From Microbispora sp. NBC_01189 (GTDB lineage Bacteria; Actinomycetota; Actinomycetes; Streptosporangiales; Streptosporangiaceae): a stretch of DNA of 64,000 bases. This document shows positions 23,601 through 34,515 of the stretch, in pieces. A model generated the notes under the pieces. That model made no database searches. It worked only from the letters and a program-made list of their open reading frames with translations, and was not told where the DNA came from. The stretch covers positions 4,507,501 to 4,571,500 of the forward strand of contig NZ_CP108581.1 in assembly GCF_036010665.1 (NCBI RefSeq). The letters run 5' to 3'. The position numbers and the translations under genes were made by a program. Numbering within the stretch: the first letter of the stretch is position 1; every line of letters begins with the position of its first letter.

Positions 23601-26533
23601 AGCAGGCGGCTGTTGTCCGCGACCATCTCCACGGGCAGTTCGACGCGTTCGGCCACGAGCCGCCGGAGGACGACCAGGGTGTCCTCGCCGGTCAGGTTCT
23701 CGGCCGGTGCCACGGGGCCGTCCCCTTCGACGGACGCGGGCCCGGCACCGGATGCCGGCGTCCCGCCGGGTTCCTCGACATCTGATACGGGCGCCTGTTC
23801 GCAGGGACTGGCGAAGAAGCGGAACGTTTCGCCGATCTCCAGCGGCCGGGCGAGGCGACCGTGGAACAGCTCCCCGTGGTCCACGGCCGCGCCGACGACG
23901 AACGCCGCGCCCACCACGCGGAGCAGCCCGCCGAGCGACTCGTCGTCGGTGTCCAGGGGCACGGCGGGAACGTCGGTGCTCTCGGCCGCCAGCCGGCTGA
24001 GCACGCGCCCGGGGCCGACCTCGACGAAGAGGTCGATGTTCTTGGCGGCGAGTTCCACCGCCCTGGTGAACAGAACCGGATCGGTGATCTGGCGGCGGAG
24101 CAGAGCGGGGACGTCGGTGTCTTCGGGAAGGGTCTCGCCGGTGATGGTGGAGGCGACCGGACGCTGGATCCGGCCGAACCGCACCCCGTCCAGCTCGGCC
24201 ACGAAAACGTCCGCGGCCGGAGCGACCAACGGTGAATGGAAGGCGTGGGAGACGGGAAGCCGGGTCCAGCCCACGCCCGCGCGCTCGGCTCTGGAACCGA
24301 CCACCGCGACCGCCTCGACCGGTCCCGCGACCACGGTCTGCTCCGGCCCGTTGTAGGCGGCGACGACGACGGGCAGGCCGTCGATCAGTGCGGCGACCGC
24401 GTCGGGGGAGGCGCTGACACCTGCCATGGTGCCGGACTCGCTGCGCTCGGCCATGACACGCCCGCGTACTCCGGCCACCTTCAGCAGCGCGGGGCCGTCC
24501 AGCGCTCCGGCCCAGTGCAACGCGGAGATTTCGCCGAGGCTGTGCCCGACGGCGACGGTCGCCTCCAGCCCGAGCCGCGAAAGGGCGCACAGGCCGGCCA
24601 TGGAGCCGGTGACGATGCGCGGCTGCGCGACGGCGGTCGCGACCGTGTCCTCCGTCATGGGCAGCGCGGCCTGTTCGTACACCTCGTCGACCTCGGCGAA
24701 GCGCCGCCGCAGCGCGCCGCCGCTCAGCCCTCGGCCCGAACCCTGCCCGGGGAACAGATAGCCGATCCGGCCCTCGCCGCTCGCATGGCCCAGGAAACAG
24801 CCGCCGTCGGGATCGGCCAGGGCCGTCTCGCCGGCGTCCAGAGCCTCCAGGAGCCGGCGCAGCCGCGATTCCGCGTTCTCGGGAGAGGTCACGACGACCG
24901 CGGCGCGGTACGGCAGCTCGCGGAGCCGCCGCTGCAGCGTCGCCGCGAGGTCGCCGAGCTGCGCGTAGGAGAGCGCCGGCACCCAATCGGCCAGTTCCGT
25001 GAGCCGATCCCGCAACTCGCCGGGGGAGCCGCCGTCGACCAGCAGCAGTTCGGCGTCCTGGACGGACGCGGCGAGCTCGCGGGTGCGCCGGTTGAAGGCA
25101 GGCGCCCGCCGCGTTCCGACGCCCTCCACGACCACGTGGCTGTTGATGCCGCCGAAGCCCATGGAGGTGACCCCAGCTCGTGGCGCGGCGCCGTCCGGCC
25201 ACGGCTCGGCTTGGCGTAGCACCCGCAGCATCGCCGGGTCCCGCGCCAGCAGCGGATGGGGGTCGACGCAGCCGACCGTCGGCGGCAGCACCCGGCGGTG
25301 CACCGCCATGATGGCCTTGATCAGGCCCGCCACTCCGGCGGCGGCCTTGGTGTGGCCGATCATCGCCTTGACGGTGCCGAGCGCGGCCGGTGTCGCCGCG
25401 GCGGACGTGCTCGGACCGGCCGCCGAGACGGCCTCGGCCCGGGTCTCGGTCAGGGCGGTGAGCTCGGCGGCGTCTCCGACGGCCGTCCCCGTCCCGTGCC
25501 CCTCGAACAGCGGAACCGTCTCGATGCCGAAACCCGCCCGCTCGTACGCGCGCCGCAGCGCCAGCCGGTGGCCCTCGACCTCTGGTCGCGTGATGCCGCC
25601 GCGGCCGTCGGAGGAGATGCCCCAGCCGGCGATGGTGGCGTATATTCTGCGGTCCGTCCGGACGGCGTCCGCTTCGCGCATCAGCACGATCATCCCGCAG
25701 CCCTCGCCCGGCCAGAAGCCGTTGGAGCCCCGGTCGTAGACCCGCATCTCGGTCCTGGCGAGCGCACCGGTCTTGGCGAAGCCCACGATCTCGAACGGAT
25801 CGATCGAGAGGTCGACACCGCCCGCGACCGCCACGTCGAGGTCGCCGTCGAGTAGTGCCCGGCACGCGGTCGTGACCGACAGCAGCGACGACGAGCAGGC
25901 CCCGTCCACCGCGTAACCGCCGCCGTTGAGATCGAAGAAGTTGCAGATCCGGCCTGCGATCGTGTTGGACAGCCCGCCGGCGAGCGTGTCCTCGTCGGGT
26001 GCGGGGAAAGGGCTCTTGTAGGCACGTTCCAGCTCGTCCAGGAACCCTCCGAGCTGGTCGTCCTCCCAGCCGCGGTCGCGGAGTGCCGCGCCGACCGTGC
26101 GCCGCACGTAGGGCCAGCGCAGCCGCAGCAGGTTGGCGCGGGTGAATTCGCCGGTGAGGGTGTTTCCGACAATGACGCCGGTGTTCTTCCTCGGCAGTCC
26201 TTCGGCGTCGGGAAAGCCGGCGTCGGCGAGAGCCCGGCCCGCCACGTCGAGCGCGAGCCAATGCGTGAGGTCGGTCGACCGGAACGTGCTCCCGGCGATG
26301 CGGTGCGCCACCCGGTCGAAGTCGTATCCTTCGATGACCGCGGCGTTCTTGGCGTAGAAGCTGTCCGGGGCGGCCGGGTCGGCACGCCAGTAGTCGGCGA
26401 GCCGCATGCGCTCGTCAGGAAGGCGCCGGAAGGCCCGGCGCCCGGCGAGCGCGTTCTCCCAGAGTTCGGCCGGTGAATCGGCGTCGGGATAGATGCACGC
26501 CATTCCGACAACGGCAATCCTCTGCAAATCCAT
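20636..26533 (-). CDS. pksE: Iterative type I enediyne polyketide synthase (PKSE)
   Basis: This 1965-residue synthase starts at the ATG at 26533 (MDLQRIAVVGMACIYPDADS) with AAGGGG upstream; an ORF extension to 26608 lacks homology. Domain order is the PKSE type. KS has its nucleophile near Cys213 in DGACSSSLLSV, with His in EGHGTGT and IGHTKAAAG. AT has Ser665 in GHSLGE. ACP is near 955-1030 with the phosphopantetheine Ser in LHLSSITVG. KR is near 1190-1400 with NADPH motif VTGGGKGITAE. DH is near 1480-1750 with YLSDHLLDGN. The C-terminal 4'-phosphopantetheinyl transferase is near 1830-1965 with ACDVEAAAERTAAEW. The enzyme builds a C15/C16 polyene from malonyl-CoA and self-activates its ACP. 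Full length and intact. Confidence 0.97.
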   Translation of the reverse strand: MDLQRIAVVGMACIYPDADSPAELWENALAGRRAFRRLPDERMRLADYWRADPAAPDSFYAKNAAVIEGYDFDRVAHRIAGSTFRSTDLTHWLALDVAGRALADAGFPDAEGLPRKNTGVIVGNTLTGEFTRANLLRLRWPYVRRTVGAALRDRGWEDDQLGGFLDELERAYKSPFPAPDEDTLAGGLSNTIAGRICNFFDLNGGGYAVDGACSSSLLSVTTACRALLDGDLDVAVAGGVDLSIDPFEIVGFAKTGALARTEMRVYDRGSNGFWPGEGCGMIVLMREADAVRTDRRIYATIAGWGISSDGRGGITRPEVEGHRLALRRAYERAGFGIETVPLFEGHGTGTAVGDAAELTALTETRAEAVSAAGPSTSAAATPAALGTVKAMIGHTKAAAGVAGLIKAIMAVHRRVLPPTVGCVDPHPLLARDPAMLRVLRQAEPWPDGAAPRAGVTSMGFGGINSHVVVEGVGTRRAPAFNRRTRELAASVQDAELLLVDGGSPGELRDRLTELADWVPALSYAQLGDLAATLQRRLRELPYRAAVVVTSPENAESRLRRLLEALDAGETALADPDGGCFLGHASGEGRIGYLFPGQGSGRGLSGGALRRRFAEVDEVYEQAALPMTEDTVATAVAQPRIVTGSMAGLCALSRLGLEATVAVGHSLGEISALHWAGALDGPALLKVAGVRGRVMAERSESGTMAGVSASPDAVAALIDGLPVVVAAYNGPEQTVVAGPVEAVAVVGSRAERAGVGWTRLPVSHAFHSPLVAPAADVFVAELDGVRFGRIQRPVASTITGETLPEDTDVPALLRRQITDPVLFTRAVELAAKNIDLFVEVGPGRVLSRLAAESTDVPAVPLDTDDESLGGLLRVVGAAFVVGAAVDHGELFHGRLARPLEIGETFRFFASPCEQAPVSDVEEPGGTPASGAGPASVEGDGPVAPAENLTGEDTLVVLRRLVAERVELPVEMVADNSRLLDDLHLSSITVGQVMDTAAKARGVTVLQPATNFATATLRELAETLDGLAETAPAAAPSSAVEGAAAWARPFAVELVETSLPEASVVGGRATTRAVAGERPAGQPEWLLYASPGNALAEPLRAALQGAGIGSGVLVCLSENCAEDELRSALDGAQAALSNTIGDRFVLVQHGRGAAGLAKTLRLEAPHLRVTIVHVPPTAEAVGRVVGEVAATGDYAEVHYGTDGVRRIPTLRAMPVRPAVAEPRLDDTVVRLDDTDVVLVTGGGKGITAECALALVGDSGARLAILGRSEPSESPELAANLRRMAAAGVAAGYFRADVSDPAEVRAAVAAATRDLGPITAILHGAGRNVPRGLADLDFDEVRATFAPKVGGLRAVLAAIEPERLRLLLTFGSIIGRSGLRGEAHYAMANEWLAALTQETAARYPRCRALCLEWSVWSGVGMGERLAVVESLARDGITPIVPEQGVEIMHRLLADPGAPEVVVVSGRTGTIDTVRHDSPELPLLRFVGRPLVRYHGVELVTEIELNAGTDPYLSDHLLDGNLLFPAVFGMEAMAQAAASVTGRLEAPVIEDAEFSRPIIVPPAGTTTIRVAVVVTEDDTVLATIRSSETDFAADHFRARLRFGQPDVPDGPPGQTGAEVPEVPLDPATELYGPVLFQGGRFQRLRRYHRVSARHVDVEVEALEPGWFADFLPGELLLGDPGVRDALMHGNQVCVPDATLLPTGIERIHPGGARLSTAGKLRYCAAERSHDGDDYVYDIAVRNEAGEVVERWEGLRLRAVRKGDGRGPWSAAPLLGPFLERAVEDLTGARVAVTVEPDGEDTPGPGASVTERRRRTALAAARALDEDVDVRYRPDGRPEIDGDRLITASHCAGLTVVAVATTTVACDVEAAAERTAAEWAGLLGRYESVAGLVAKEMDEGAAVAGTRVWSAVECLRKAGLPPDTPLTLAPKTRGGCAVFVSGDLLIATFAAFLSGRTEPMVFAILVERRS

Positions 26534-26794
26534 ATTCGCCCCTTCGCTTTTACACTGAGCGCAAGCATGCCCGGTGCCGGCCGGTGCGTCTTCTCCTGCA
26601 ATGCTCACACGTCAACGAGTCAAAAATAACGCTGTTTGATAATGGTGTGATTTATTGGACCGAGGCGTTCCGCTGCCGCGCCGTCCCGCTCCGTCAAGCT
26701 GAGCACGAAGAAAGAAGACCCCTTACCGGTGCTCGCGCAATGCTGGGTCTCGTCCGATTGCGAGCCGTGCCTGATCGCCACAGGAGGCGGATAA
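26534..26794. promoter_or_regulatory. Divergent promoter region between pksE and asnB-like gene
   Basis: This 261-bp region contains a markedly AT-rich stretch at about 26612-26662 (CAAAAATAACGCTGTTTGAT and on), unusual in this GC-rich DNA and the best candidate for promoter or regulator DNA. A strong AGGAGG lies at about 26781-26786 before the asnB start, and AAGGGG (complement) precedes the pksE start. No repeated operator was found that also occurs in the other cluster intergenic regions. Confidence 0.6.
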
Positions 26795-28630
<1,836 letters not shown>

Positions 28631-28668
28631 TCGTGGGCGCCACGCGCGGGCCAGGGAGTACCGACGAG

Positions 28669-30414
28669 ATGCCGACCACTTCACACGAGACCTCGACACC
28701 ACCCGCCGCGCTGGAGCAGCCGCCTCCGGAGTGGGTGCTGTGCGACGGTTGCAGGGCGATGATCTACGGAAAGCGCTGGCGGCGGAACCTCGGCTGCTGT
28801 CCGGAGTGCGGCCATCACGGCGCGCTCACCGCGCGGGCCCGGATGCGGCTCCTGCTGGATCCGGGCTCACTCGAACCGTTGCACTTCTCCATCGCACCGG
28901 CCGATCCGCCGGGCTTCACCGACGGCAGGCCCTATGCTCACCGGCTGGCCGAAGCCAGGGCGAAGACGGGCCTGCCCGAGGCCGTGCTGGGGGCCGCCGG
29001 TGAGATCGAGGGCAGTCCGGTGGTGATCGCATGCATGGACTTCCGTTTCCTTGGCGGCAGCCTCGGTTCGGTCGCCGGTGAGATCATCACCAGGATCGGG
29101 GAGGTCGCGCTGGCCCGCCGCGCGCCGCTGCTGCTGGTCACCGCGTCCGGAGGGGCCCGGATGCAGGAGGGCGCCCTGTCGCTGATGCAGATGGCCAAGA
29201 CGAGCGCCATGCTCGCGAGGCTGGACGAGGCCGGGCTCATGACGATCTCCTTGGTCACCGATCCGACGTTCGGCGGGGTGGCCGCCTCGTTCGCCACCCT
29301 GTGCGATGTCACGATCGCCGAGCCGCGCGCCCGATTGGGGTTCGCCGGCAGGAGGGTCATCGAACAGACCATCAGGGAGACCCTGCCGCCGGACTTCCAG
29401 ACGGCGGAGTTCCTGCTGGAGCGCGGGTTCGTCGATTTCATCGCCCCGCGCGGCCGGCACCGCGCCGAGTTGGGGAAGCTGTTGCGCTGCGCGCGTCCAC
29501 GGCATCCGGGGCCGCCGCGGTCGCGCGTCACCGCCGGAGCCGGCGAGATCGTGGTGCGCGACCCGGCGCGGCTGCGCGACGACGACCCGCACGACGTGGT
29601 CCGGCGCGCCCGGCGGGTCGGCAGGCCCACCACGCTGGACTACGCCGCCCTCCTGCTGGAGGGGTTTCGTGAGCTGGCGGGGGACCGGGTGTCCGGGGAC
29701 TGCCCGGCCATCGTCGGCGGCCTCGGACGTCTCCACGGCCGTCCTGTCATGCTGATCGGCCATCAGAAGGGGCACGAGCCTGCCGAACTGGCCCGCCGGA
29801 ACTTCGGCATGCCGCTGCCGTCGGGATACCGGAAGGCCGCCCGTCTGATGAGACTGGCCGCCAAGCTGGGCATCCCGGTGGTCACGCTGGTCGACACCCC
29901 CGGGGCCTTTCCCGGCCGGCAGGCCGAGGAGCAGGGGCAGGCCATCGCGATCGCGGAGAATCTCAAGCTCATGGCCCGGCTGCCGGTGCCGGTGGTCTCC
30001 GTGGTCACCGGGGAGGGCGGCAGCGGCGGCGCCCTCGCACTCGCCGTGGCCAACCACGTTCTCATGTGGCAGGACGCGTTCTATTCCGTGATCAGTCCGG
30101 AGGGATGTGCGGCCATTTTGTGGCAGGACCCGGCCCAGGCGGGCCGTGCGGCGTCCGCGCTCAAGCTGCGTTCCCGAGACCTGCTGGAGCTCGGAGTGGT
30201 GGACGGCGTCCTGCTCGAACCGCCCGGCGGGGTCGACGCCGCCCCGGCGGAGGCCGCGCGGCGGCTCGGTCTCGCGATCTCGTCGAGTCTGGACGACCTC
30301 GAAGGGCTGTGCGGCGACAGACTGTGCACCGACCGTCAGGCACGTTTCGCTCGTTACGGCAGCGAGTTCGTGACGACGGGCGGGGACTTCGCGTCAGAAC
30401 GGGAGGCGTCATGA
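28669..30414 (+). CDS. accDA: Acetyl-CoA carboxylase carboxyltransferase, AccD-AccA fusion
   Basis: This 581-residue fusion carries the AccD half first: a zinc ribbon at Cys25, Cys28, Cys44 and Cys47 ([22 protein letters not shown]), then crotonase-fold motifs [16 protein letters not shown] and [12 protein letters not shown]. From about residue 310 the AccA half follows, with [24 protein letters not shown] and [18 protein letters not shown]. It is read from the ATG at 28669 with AGGGAG upstream, 38 bp after the asnB stop, and its TGA overlaps the accB ATG. Transfers CO2 from carboxybiotin to acetyl-CoA to give malonyl-CoA. Such complete bacterial-type ACC sets often sit in polyketide clusters. 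Inference: dedicated malonyl-CoA supply for PKSE. Confidence 0.93.
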   Translation: MPTTSHETSTPPAALEQPPPEWVLCDGCRAMIYGKRWRRNLGCCPECGHHGALTARARMRLLLDPGSLEPLHFSIAPADPPGFTDGRPYAHRLAEARAKTGLPEAVLGAAGEIEGSPVVIACMDFRFLGGSLGSVAGEIITRIGEVALARRAPLLLVTASGGARMQEGALSLMQMAKTSAMLARLDEAGLMTISLVTDPTFGGVAASFATLCDVTIAEPRARLGFAGRRVIEQTIRETLPPDFQTAEFLLERGFVDFIAPRGRHRAELGKLLRCARPRHPGPPRSRVTAGAGEIVVRDPARLRDDDPHDVVRRARRVGRPTTLDYAALLLEGFRELAGDRVSGDCPAIVGGLGRLHGRPVMLIGHQKGHEPAELARRNFGMPLPSGYRKAARLMRLAAKLGIPVVTLVDTPGAFPGRQAEEQGQAIAIAENLKLMARLPVPVVSVVTGEGGSGGALALAVANHVLMWQDAFYSVISPEGCAAILWQDPAQAGRAASALKLRSRDLLELGVVDGVLLEPPGGVDAAPAEAARRLGLAISSSLDDLEGLCGDRLCTDRQARFARYGSEFVTTGGDFASEREAS

Positions 30415-30917
30415 TCCCCCTTCACTCCGATTCCGCCCCCGAGGGCGGGCCCGGTTTCCGAGCCGAAGGGACCGATCTGCTGGAACGGGTGCGGGACGCT
30501 GTGGTGGTGTTGCTCGCCGAACTGCCCGGTACGGCGGAACGGCTCCGCGTCCGGGCGGGGGACATCGAGGTGGAACTGGGCTGGGCCACGCCGGCTGAAA
30601 CCGCCTCTCACCCGGTGCGGTCCACCTCGTCCGACCTCGGAGCGCAAACGGTCGAATCGGTCACCGAGACCGCCGGCCTCAGTGTCACCGCGCCCACTGC
30701 CGGGACGTTCTACCTCCGCCCCGAACCTGGGGCCGAGCCGTTCGTCCAGGTGGGCGACCGGGTGAGCCGCGGCCGGCAGGTGGCGATCATCGAGGTGATG
30801 AAGCTCATGATCCCCATCGAGGCCGGCACTGACGCGGAGGTCGTCGACGTGCTGGTCGAGGACGGGCAGCCCGTCGAGTACGGTCAGCCCCTGCTCGCGC
30901 TCCGCAAGGCGACCTGA
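30411..30917 (+). CDS. accB: Biotin carboxyl carrier protein of acetyl-CoA carboxylase
   Basis: This 168-residue BCCP has a variable N-terminal half (about 1-85) and a C-terminal biotinyl domain beginning at [14 protein letters not shown]. The biotin-accepting Lys131 lies in EVMKLM (canonical EAMKLM). The thumb-like segment [17 protein letters not shown] is the standard AccB feature. Biotin protein ligase would attach biotin to Lys131, and the domain shuttles carboxyl groups between AccC and AccDA. The ATG at 30411 overlaps the accDA stop (ATGA), and the TGA at 30915 is 2 bp before the accC GTG, so the three subunits are translationally coupled. Confidence 0.93.
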   Translation: MIPLHSDSAPEGGPGFRAEGTDLLERVRDAVVVLLAELPGTAERLRVRAGDIEVELGWATPAETASHPVRSTSSDLGAQTVESVTETAGLSVTAPTAGTFYLRPEPGAEPFVQVGDRVSRGRQVAIIEVMKLMIPIEAGTDAEVVDVLVEDGQPVEYGQPLLALRKAT

Positions 30918-30919
30918 GC

Positions 30920-32302
30920 GTGTTCGGCAAGGTCCTCATCGCCAATCGGGGCGAGATCGCTCTCAGAGGGATCCGAGCCTGCCGGGAGCTCGGGATCCGT
31001 ACCGTGCTGGTGCACTCCTCCCGCGACGCCGGCAGCCTGCCGGCGCGGCTGGCCGACGAGACGGTCTGCATCGGGCCTCCACCGGCCAGACGCAGCTACC
31101 TGCATGCCGCGGTGATCCTGCAGGCCGCCCTGAACACCGGCGCCCAAGCCGTCTACCCCGGCTACGGCTTCCTCTCCGAGGACGCCGACTTCGCCGACGC
31201 GTGCCGGTCGGCCGGGGTCACCTTCATCGGTCCTCCCCCTGAGGTGATGGCCGAGCTGGGCAGCAAGGTGAACGCCCGATCGCTCCTGTCCGGGTTCGGG
31301 CTGCCGCTGCTGCCGGGCGCCACCGAGCCACTCGATCTGGCCGCCGCCGTCGAGCTGGGGAAGCGCATCGGCTTCCCGCTATTGATCAAGGCGGCGGCCG
31401 GGGGCGGCGGGCGGGGCATGGGGGTGGCGTGGGACGCCGGCATGCTGGCGGAGGTCTTCCGCTCCACGCAGGCCACCGCCGCCACCCTGTTCGGCGACGT
31501 CCGGGTCTATGCGGAGCGCTACCTGACCCGCGCCCGCCACGTCGAGGTCCAGGTCCTCACCGACCGGTACGGGAACGTCGTCCACCTTGGGGAACGGGAC
31601 TGCACCATGCAGCGCCGCCACCAGAAGCTCGTCGAGGAGTCGCCGGCGCCCGCGCTTCCGGCGGAGCTCGTCGCCCGGATCCGCGCGGCGGCCGTCACGG
31701 GCGCGCGGGCCGCCGGCTATGAGGGAGCGGGCACCTTCGAGTTCCTCGTCGACTGCTCCGGCGAGCTGAGCGAGTTCTTCTTCATGGAGGTCAACTGCCG
31801 CATCCAGGTCGAGCATCCGGTGACCGAGATGGTCACCGGCATCGACCTCGTCGCCGAGCAGATCCGTATCGCGGCGGGCGAACCGCTGCGCCTGGCCCAG
31901 CAGGACGTCGTGCTCAACGGGGTGGCGGTCGAATGCCGGATCAACGCCGAGGATCCACGTCGCCACTTCGCCCCCGCTCCGGGGACGATCACTGAGCTGA
32001 GCCTGCCTGCCGGCCCTTTCGTCCGGGTCGACACCCACGCCCACCCCGGCTGCCTGATCGCGCCGGAGTACGACCCGCTGATCGCGAAGATCATCAGCTG
32101 GGCGCCCGATCGGGACACCGCGATCGCCCGCATGCGCCGAGCGCTGGGGGAGGTCTCGGTGCGAGGTGAGGGCGTACACACCACGGCCGAGTTCCTCCAC
32201 GGTCTGATCGACTCTCCCGAGTTCCGCTCGGCGACGCACACCACGGACCACGTCGACGCGCTCGCGGAACCACGAACCACCCTTTCGAACGTCACGCTGT
32301 AG
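30920..32302 (+). CDS. accC: Biotin carboxylase subunit of acetyl-CoA carboxylase
   Basis: This 460-residue ATP-grasp biotin carboxylase uses a GTG start at 30920 (VFGKVLIANRGEIALRGIRACRELG). Key blocks are YPGYGFLSEDADFADAC near 78, the glycine-rich ATP loop AAAGGGGRGMG near 160, RDCTMQRRHQKLVEESP near 232, and the catalytic EVNCRIQVEHPVTEMVTG near 290. Carboxylates biotin on AccB using ATP and bicarbonate. The last 20 residues are divergent. Length matches stand-alone AccC (about 450), unlike the longer alpha subunits with fused BCCP usual in actinobacterial acyl-CoA carboxylases. It completes the accDA-accB-accC set next to the amidotransferase and PKSE. Confidence 0.94.
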   Translation: MFGKVLIANRGEIALRGIRACRELGIRTVLVHSSRDAGSLPARLADETVCIGPPPARRSYLHAAVILQAALNTGAQAVYPGYGFLSEDADFADACRSAGVTFIGPPPEVMAELGSKVNARSLLSGFGLPLLPGATEPLDLAAAVELGKRIGFPLLIKAAAGGGGRGMGVAWDAGMLAEVFRSTQATAATLFGDVRVYAERYLTRARHVEVQVLTDRYGNVVHLGERDCTMQRRHQKLVEESPAPALPAELVARIRAAAVTGARAAGYEGAGTFEFLVDCSGELSEFFFMEVNCRIQVEHPVTEMVTGIDLVAEQIRIAAGEPLRLAQQDVVLNGVAVECRINAEDPRRHFAPAPGTITELSLPAGPFVRVDTHAHPGCLIAPEYDPLIAKIISWAPDRDTAIARMRRALGEVSVRGEGVHTTAEFLHGLIDSPEFRSATHTTDHVDALAEPRTTLSNVTL

Positions 32303-32329
32303 AACGCCCAGGTGCAGGTGAGGACGGCC

Positions 32330-32992
32330 ATGGAACGTGTTCCGAACACGCTCGTCTACCGTAGGGTGCGCGAGAACGTGCGGATGCTGACGAGGAATCG
32401 AACGGTCGCCGACAAGGTCGTGCCCGCCTGCCCGGACTGGACGGTCCGGGAGCTCGTCGCTCATCTGGGACAGGTCTGCGCGACTGCTTTCGGCCGGGAG
32501 TGGGCGGAGGCGCCCGCGCCCGAACCGCCGGGCGAGTCCGCCGGCATCCCGGAACTCCTCGCGCACTGGGAGAAGCTGGCCGGGGAATTCGAGCAGGCGG
32601 TCGCCCGCGGAGTCGCGGAGATGGACGCTCTCCTGATAGCGGACGCCGTCGTTCACGAGGGCGACATCCGGGTCGTGGCCGGGCAGCCGATGCCCGCCGG
32701 GCATCCCGCCTTCATGTCCACGATGGATCTCGGCATTTGGGGGTTCTCGCAGTCCCTGATCTCGCGTGGCCTCCCCGCGCTGAGCATCGAGTCGGGCGAC
32801 CTGCGCTGGGTGGCGGGCGAGGGAGAGCCGGCGGCCACGGTCCGCGGCGGCCTCCACGATCTCATCCGGTCGTTCGCCGGACGACGCACCTACCAGCAGA
32901 TCGCCGGACTCTCATGGAGCACCGATCCCGGGCCCTGGCACGAGGCCTTCACCTGGGGGCCGTTCACGCCGCCGGCGGCCCCGATCGAGTGA
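32330..32992 (+). CDS. Mycothiol-dependent maleylpyruvate-isomerase-like (DinB/YfiT fold) protein
   Basis: This 220-residue protein has the family signature VPACPDWTVRELVAHLGQV near 27-45. It has two further likely metal-ligand histidines, including the one in IADAVVHEGDIRVV near 110, the pattern of the DinB/YfiT metal site of mycothiol-dependent maleylpyruvate isomerase N-domains. Members isomerise or add mycothiol to electrophiles, and many are uncharacterised. The ATG at 32330 follows GGTGAGG. It trails accC by 27 bp on the same strand and precedes a convergent TetR gene. Inference: possible thiol-dependent self-protection or a tailoring step; mycothiol chemistry near an enediyne cassette is suggestive only. 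Confidence 0.8.
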   Translation: MERVPNTLVYRRVRENVRMLTRNRTVADKVVPACPDWTVRELVAHLGQVCATAFGREWAEAPAPEPPGESAGIPELLAHWEKLAGEFEQAVARGVAEMDALLIADAVVHEGDIRVVAGQPMPAGHPAFMSTMDLGIWGFSQSLISRGLPALSIESGDLRWVAGEGEPAATVRGGLHDLIRSFAGRRTYQQIAGLSWSTDPGPWHEAFTWGPFTPPAAPIE

Positions 32993-33027
32993 ACCTCCGG
33001 CTCCGCCGTTCCGATCAGCCCGCCCGG

Positions 33028-33753
33028 TCAGCCCGCCCGGTCCGCCGGCGGTGTCCGGCCGGGAGGTGGCGCTGCCGGGTGACGCGAATCACCGAGTTGG
33101 GGATCGAGTTCACACGCCAGCCGGTGCTTCGACGACTCGACGGATCGGCCGGCGTCCTCGATCGTGTCTCCGGCGCCCACCATCAGGCTGACGAGCTGGT
33201 TCTCGAAGCAGACCTCGGGATCGTAGGGCGGAACCAGGTAGCCGCCGAGCTCCAAGGTGACCAGGCCGTGCGTCGCGTTCCACATCTGATGGGCCACCAG
33301 CGCCTCGTCGGCCGCCCGGAACCGGCCGGCCGCGATGCATCGGGCGGCGCACTCGACGACGTCGACGAGAGTGTAGCGGCCGTGCTGGCGGTCCTCCTCG
33401 GACAGTTCGAATCCGGCCAGTGACGAAGCGCCGAACATGGCGGCGTACAAGTGTGGATTCGCCAGCGCGTTGCGGCGATAGGCGCGGCCCAGAAGGGCCA
33501 TGTCGGAGACCGGGTCGTCGGATTTGCGCACGAGGGTGAAATATTTCTGCATTCGCGCGAAGCCCTCGTGAACAATTTCGCGTACCAGGCCGCTCATCCC
33601 CCCGAAATAGGTATAGACGGGCATGGTCGAACTGCTGGCCTCGGTGGCGATCCGCCGCGCCGTGAGGGCCTGTGGGCCGTCCTCCGCGAGCAGTCGTGCG
33701 GCGACGTCCAGCAGGTGTGCGCGGACGCGCGTATCCATTTTGCGCGGTGACAT
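33028..33753 (-). CDS. TetR-family regulator with WHG-type C-terminal domain
   Basis: This 241-residue TetR protein has its N-terminal HTH at about residues 8-58 (LLDVAARLLAEDGPQALTARRIATEASSSTMPVYTYFGG). The C-terminal helical domain (about 90-200) has NALANPHLYAAMFG and QMWNATHGLVTLELGGYL, as in TetR_C_WHG proteins that repress efflux or catabolic genes. A proline-rich tail ends the protein. Starts at 33753 and 33738 are both possible. It is divergent from the flavin reductase with a 204-bp gap and convergent with the isomerase-like gene. Inference: control of the reductase/UbiB pair or itself. No clear operator palindrome was identified. Confidence 0.88.
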   Translation of the reverse strand: MSPRKMDTRVRAHLLDVAARLLAEDGPQALTARRIATEASSSTMPVYTYFGGMSGLVREIVHEGFARMQKYFTLVRKSDDPVSDMALLGRAYRRNALANPHLYAAMFGASSLAGFELSEEDRQHGRYTLVDVVECAARCIAAGRFRAADEALVAHQMWNATHGLVTLELGGYLVPPYDPEVCFENQLVSLMVGAGDTIEDAGRSVESSKHRLACELDPQLGDSRHPAAPPPGRTPPADRAG

Positions 33754-33957
33754 CCGGCAGGATTTCCTTCCAGGGAGAATAGGCGACCCGGTTTGAGGCT
33801 ATTCACGAATCGCTGTCCTCCCTTCTCCTGCGTTGCCGAGTCCGGCCGGCGTGTGCGCAAGGCACGTACGGAGAAGCAGGCGCCGCACATCACGTCGAAT
33901 ACTCGTTTTCCAGAGGAGCGGATGCGGGCCGCGGCCCGGGGACGGAGCTGAGCGGAG

Positions 33958-34506
33958 ATGGCGATGGCCAAGGACGGGCCGGTCGGCCCCATCTGTGACC
34001 TCCGGGAGTTGCGGCGCGTCTTCGGGCGCTTCGCCACCGGGATCACGGTCGTGACCGCCGGCCGCGAGGAGCCGCGTGGCATGACCGCGAACTCGTTCAC
34101 GTCCGTTTCCCTGGATCCGCCCATGGTCCTGATCTGCGTGCTGCGTGACGCCGCGATGCACGAGACGATCCAGGAGCATCGCGCGTTCGCCGTCTCCGTC
34201 CTGTCCGACCGGCAGGAGTCCGTGGCCCGGTACTTCGCCGACCGCGACCGGCCGCGCGGCCGGGCCGAGTTCGCGGCCGTGGACAGCGTCCCCGCGCCGC
34301 GTACCGGGTGCCGGGTGCTGCCCGAAGCGCTCGCCTGGTTCGAGTGCTCCCTGGCCGCCGTCTACGGCGGCGGGGACCATTCGATCTTCCTGGGCGAGAT
34401 CGTGACCTTCGGGCACGGCTCCGGTGAGGACGCCCTGCTGTTCTACGGCGGTGCCTTCCGGCGCCTCGACGCACCGGCCGACTGGCGCGACCACATCCTT
34501 CTGTAG
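33958..34506 (+). CDS. FMN/FAD reductase of the HpaC/SgcE6 type
   Basis: This 182-residue flavin reductase domain protein has FGRFATGITVVTAG near 22, GMTANSFTSVSLDPPMVLICV near 41 and HSIFLGEIVTF near 142, the pattern of two-component monooxygenase reductases. It supplies reduced flavin to partner oxygenases; SgcE6 does so in C-1027 biosynthesis. Candidate clients here are the StyA-like monooxygenase (1525-2781) and the halogenase-like enzyme (12748-14589), both reduced-flavin users with no reductase of their own. The ATG at 33958 or 33964 starts the gene. The UbiB-like gene begins 9 bp after its stop, so they are co-transcribed. Confidence 0.9.
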   Translation: MAMAKDGPVGPICDLRELRRVFGRFATGITVVTAGREEPRGMTANSFTSVSLDPPMVLICVLRDAAMHETIQEHRAFAVSVLSDRQESVARYFADRDRPRGRAEFAAVDSVPAPRTGCRVLPEALAWFECSLAAVYGGGDHSIFLGEIVTFGHGSGEDALLFYGGAFRRLDAPADWRDHILL

Positions 34507-34515
34507 GGAGCCATC

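Noticed and set aside
23115-26261. A 1048-residue open frame on the minus strand inside PKSE
   Set aside because: It is an Arg/Gly-rich shadow of the synthase in another frame with no family features; PKSE is full length and motif-complete.
20636-26533. PKSE as a polyunsaturated fatty acid synthase
   Set aside because: Single ACP, C-terminal PPTase, fused DH and the neighbouring TEBC/UnbL/UnbV/UnbU set fit the enediyne type rather than multi-ACP PUFA synthases.
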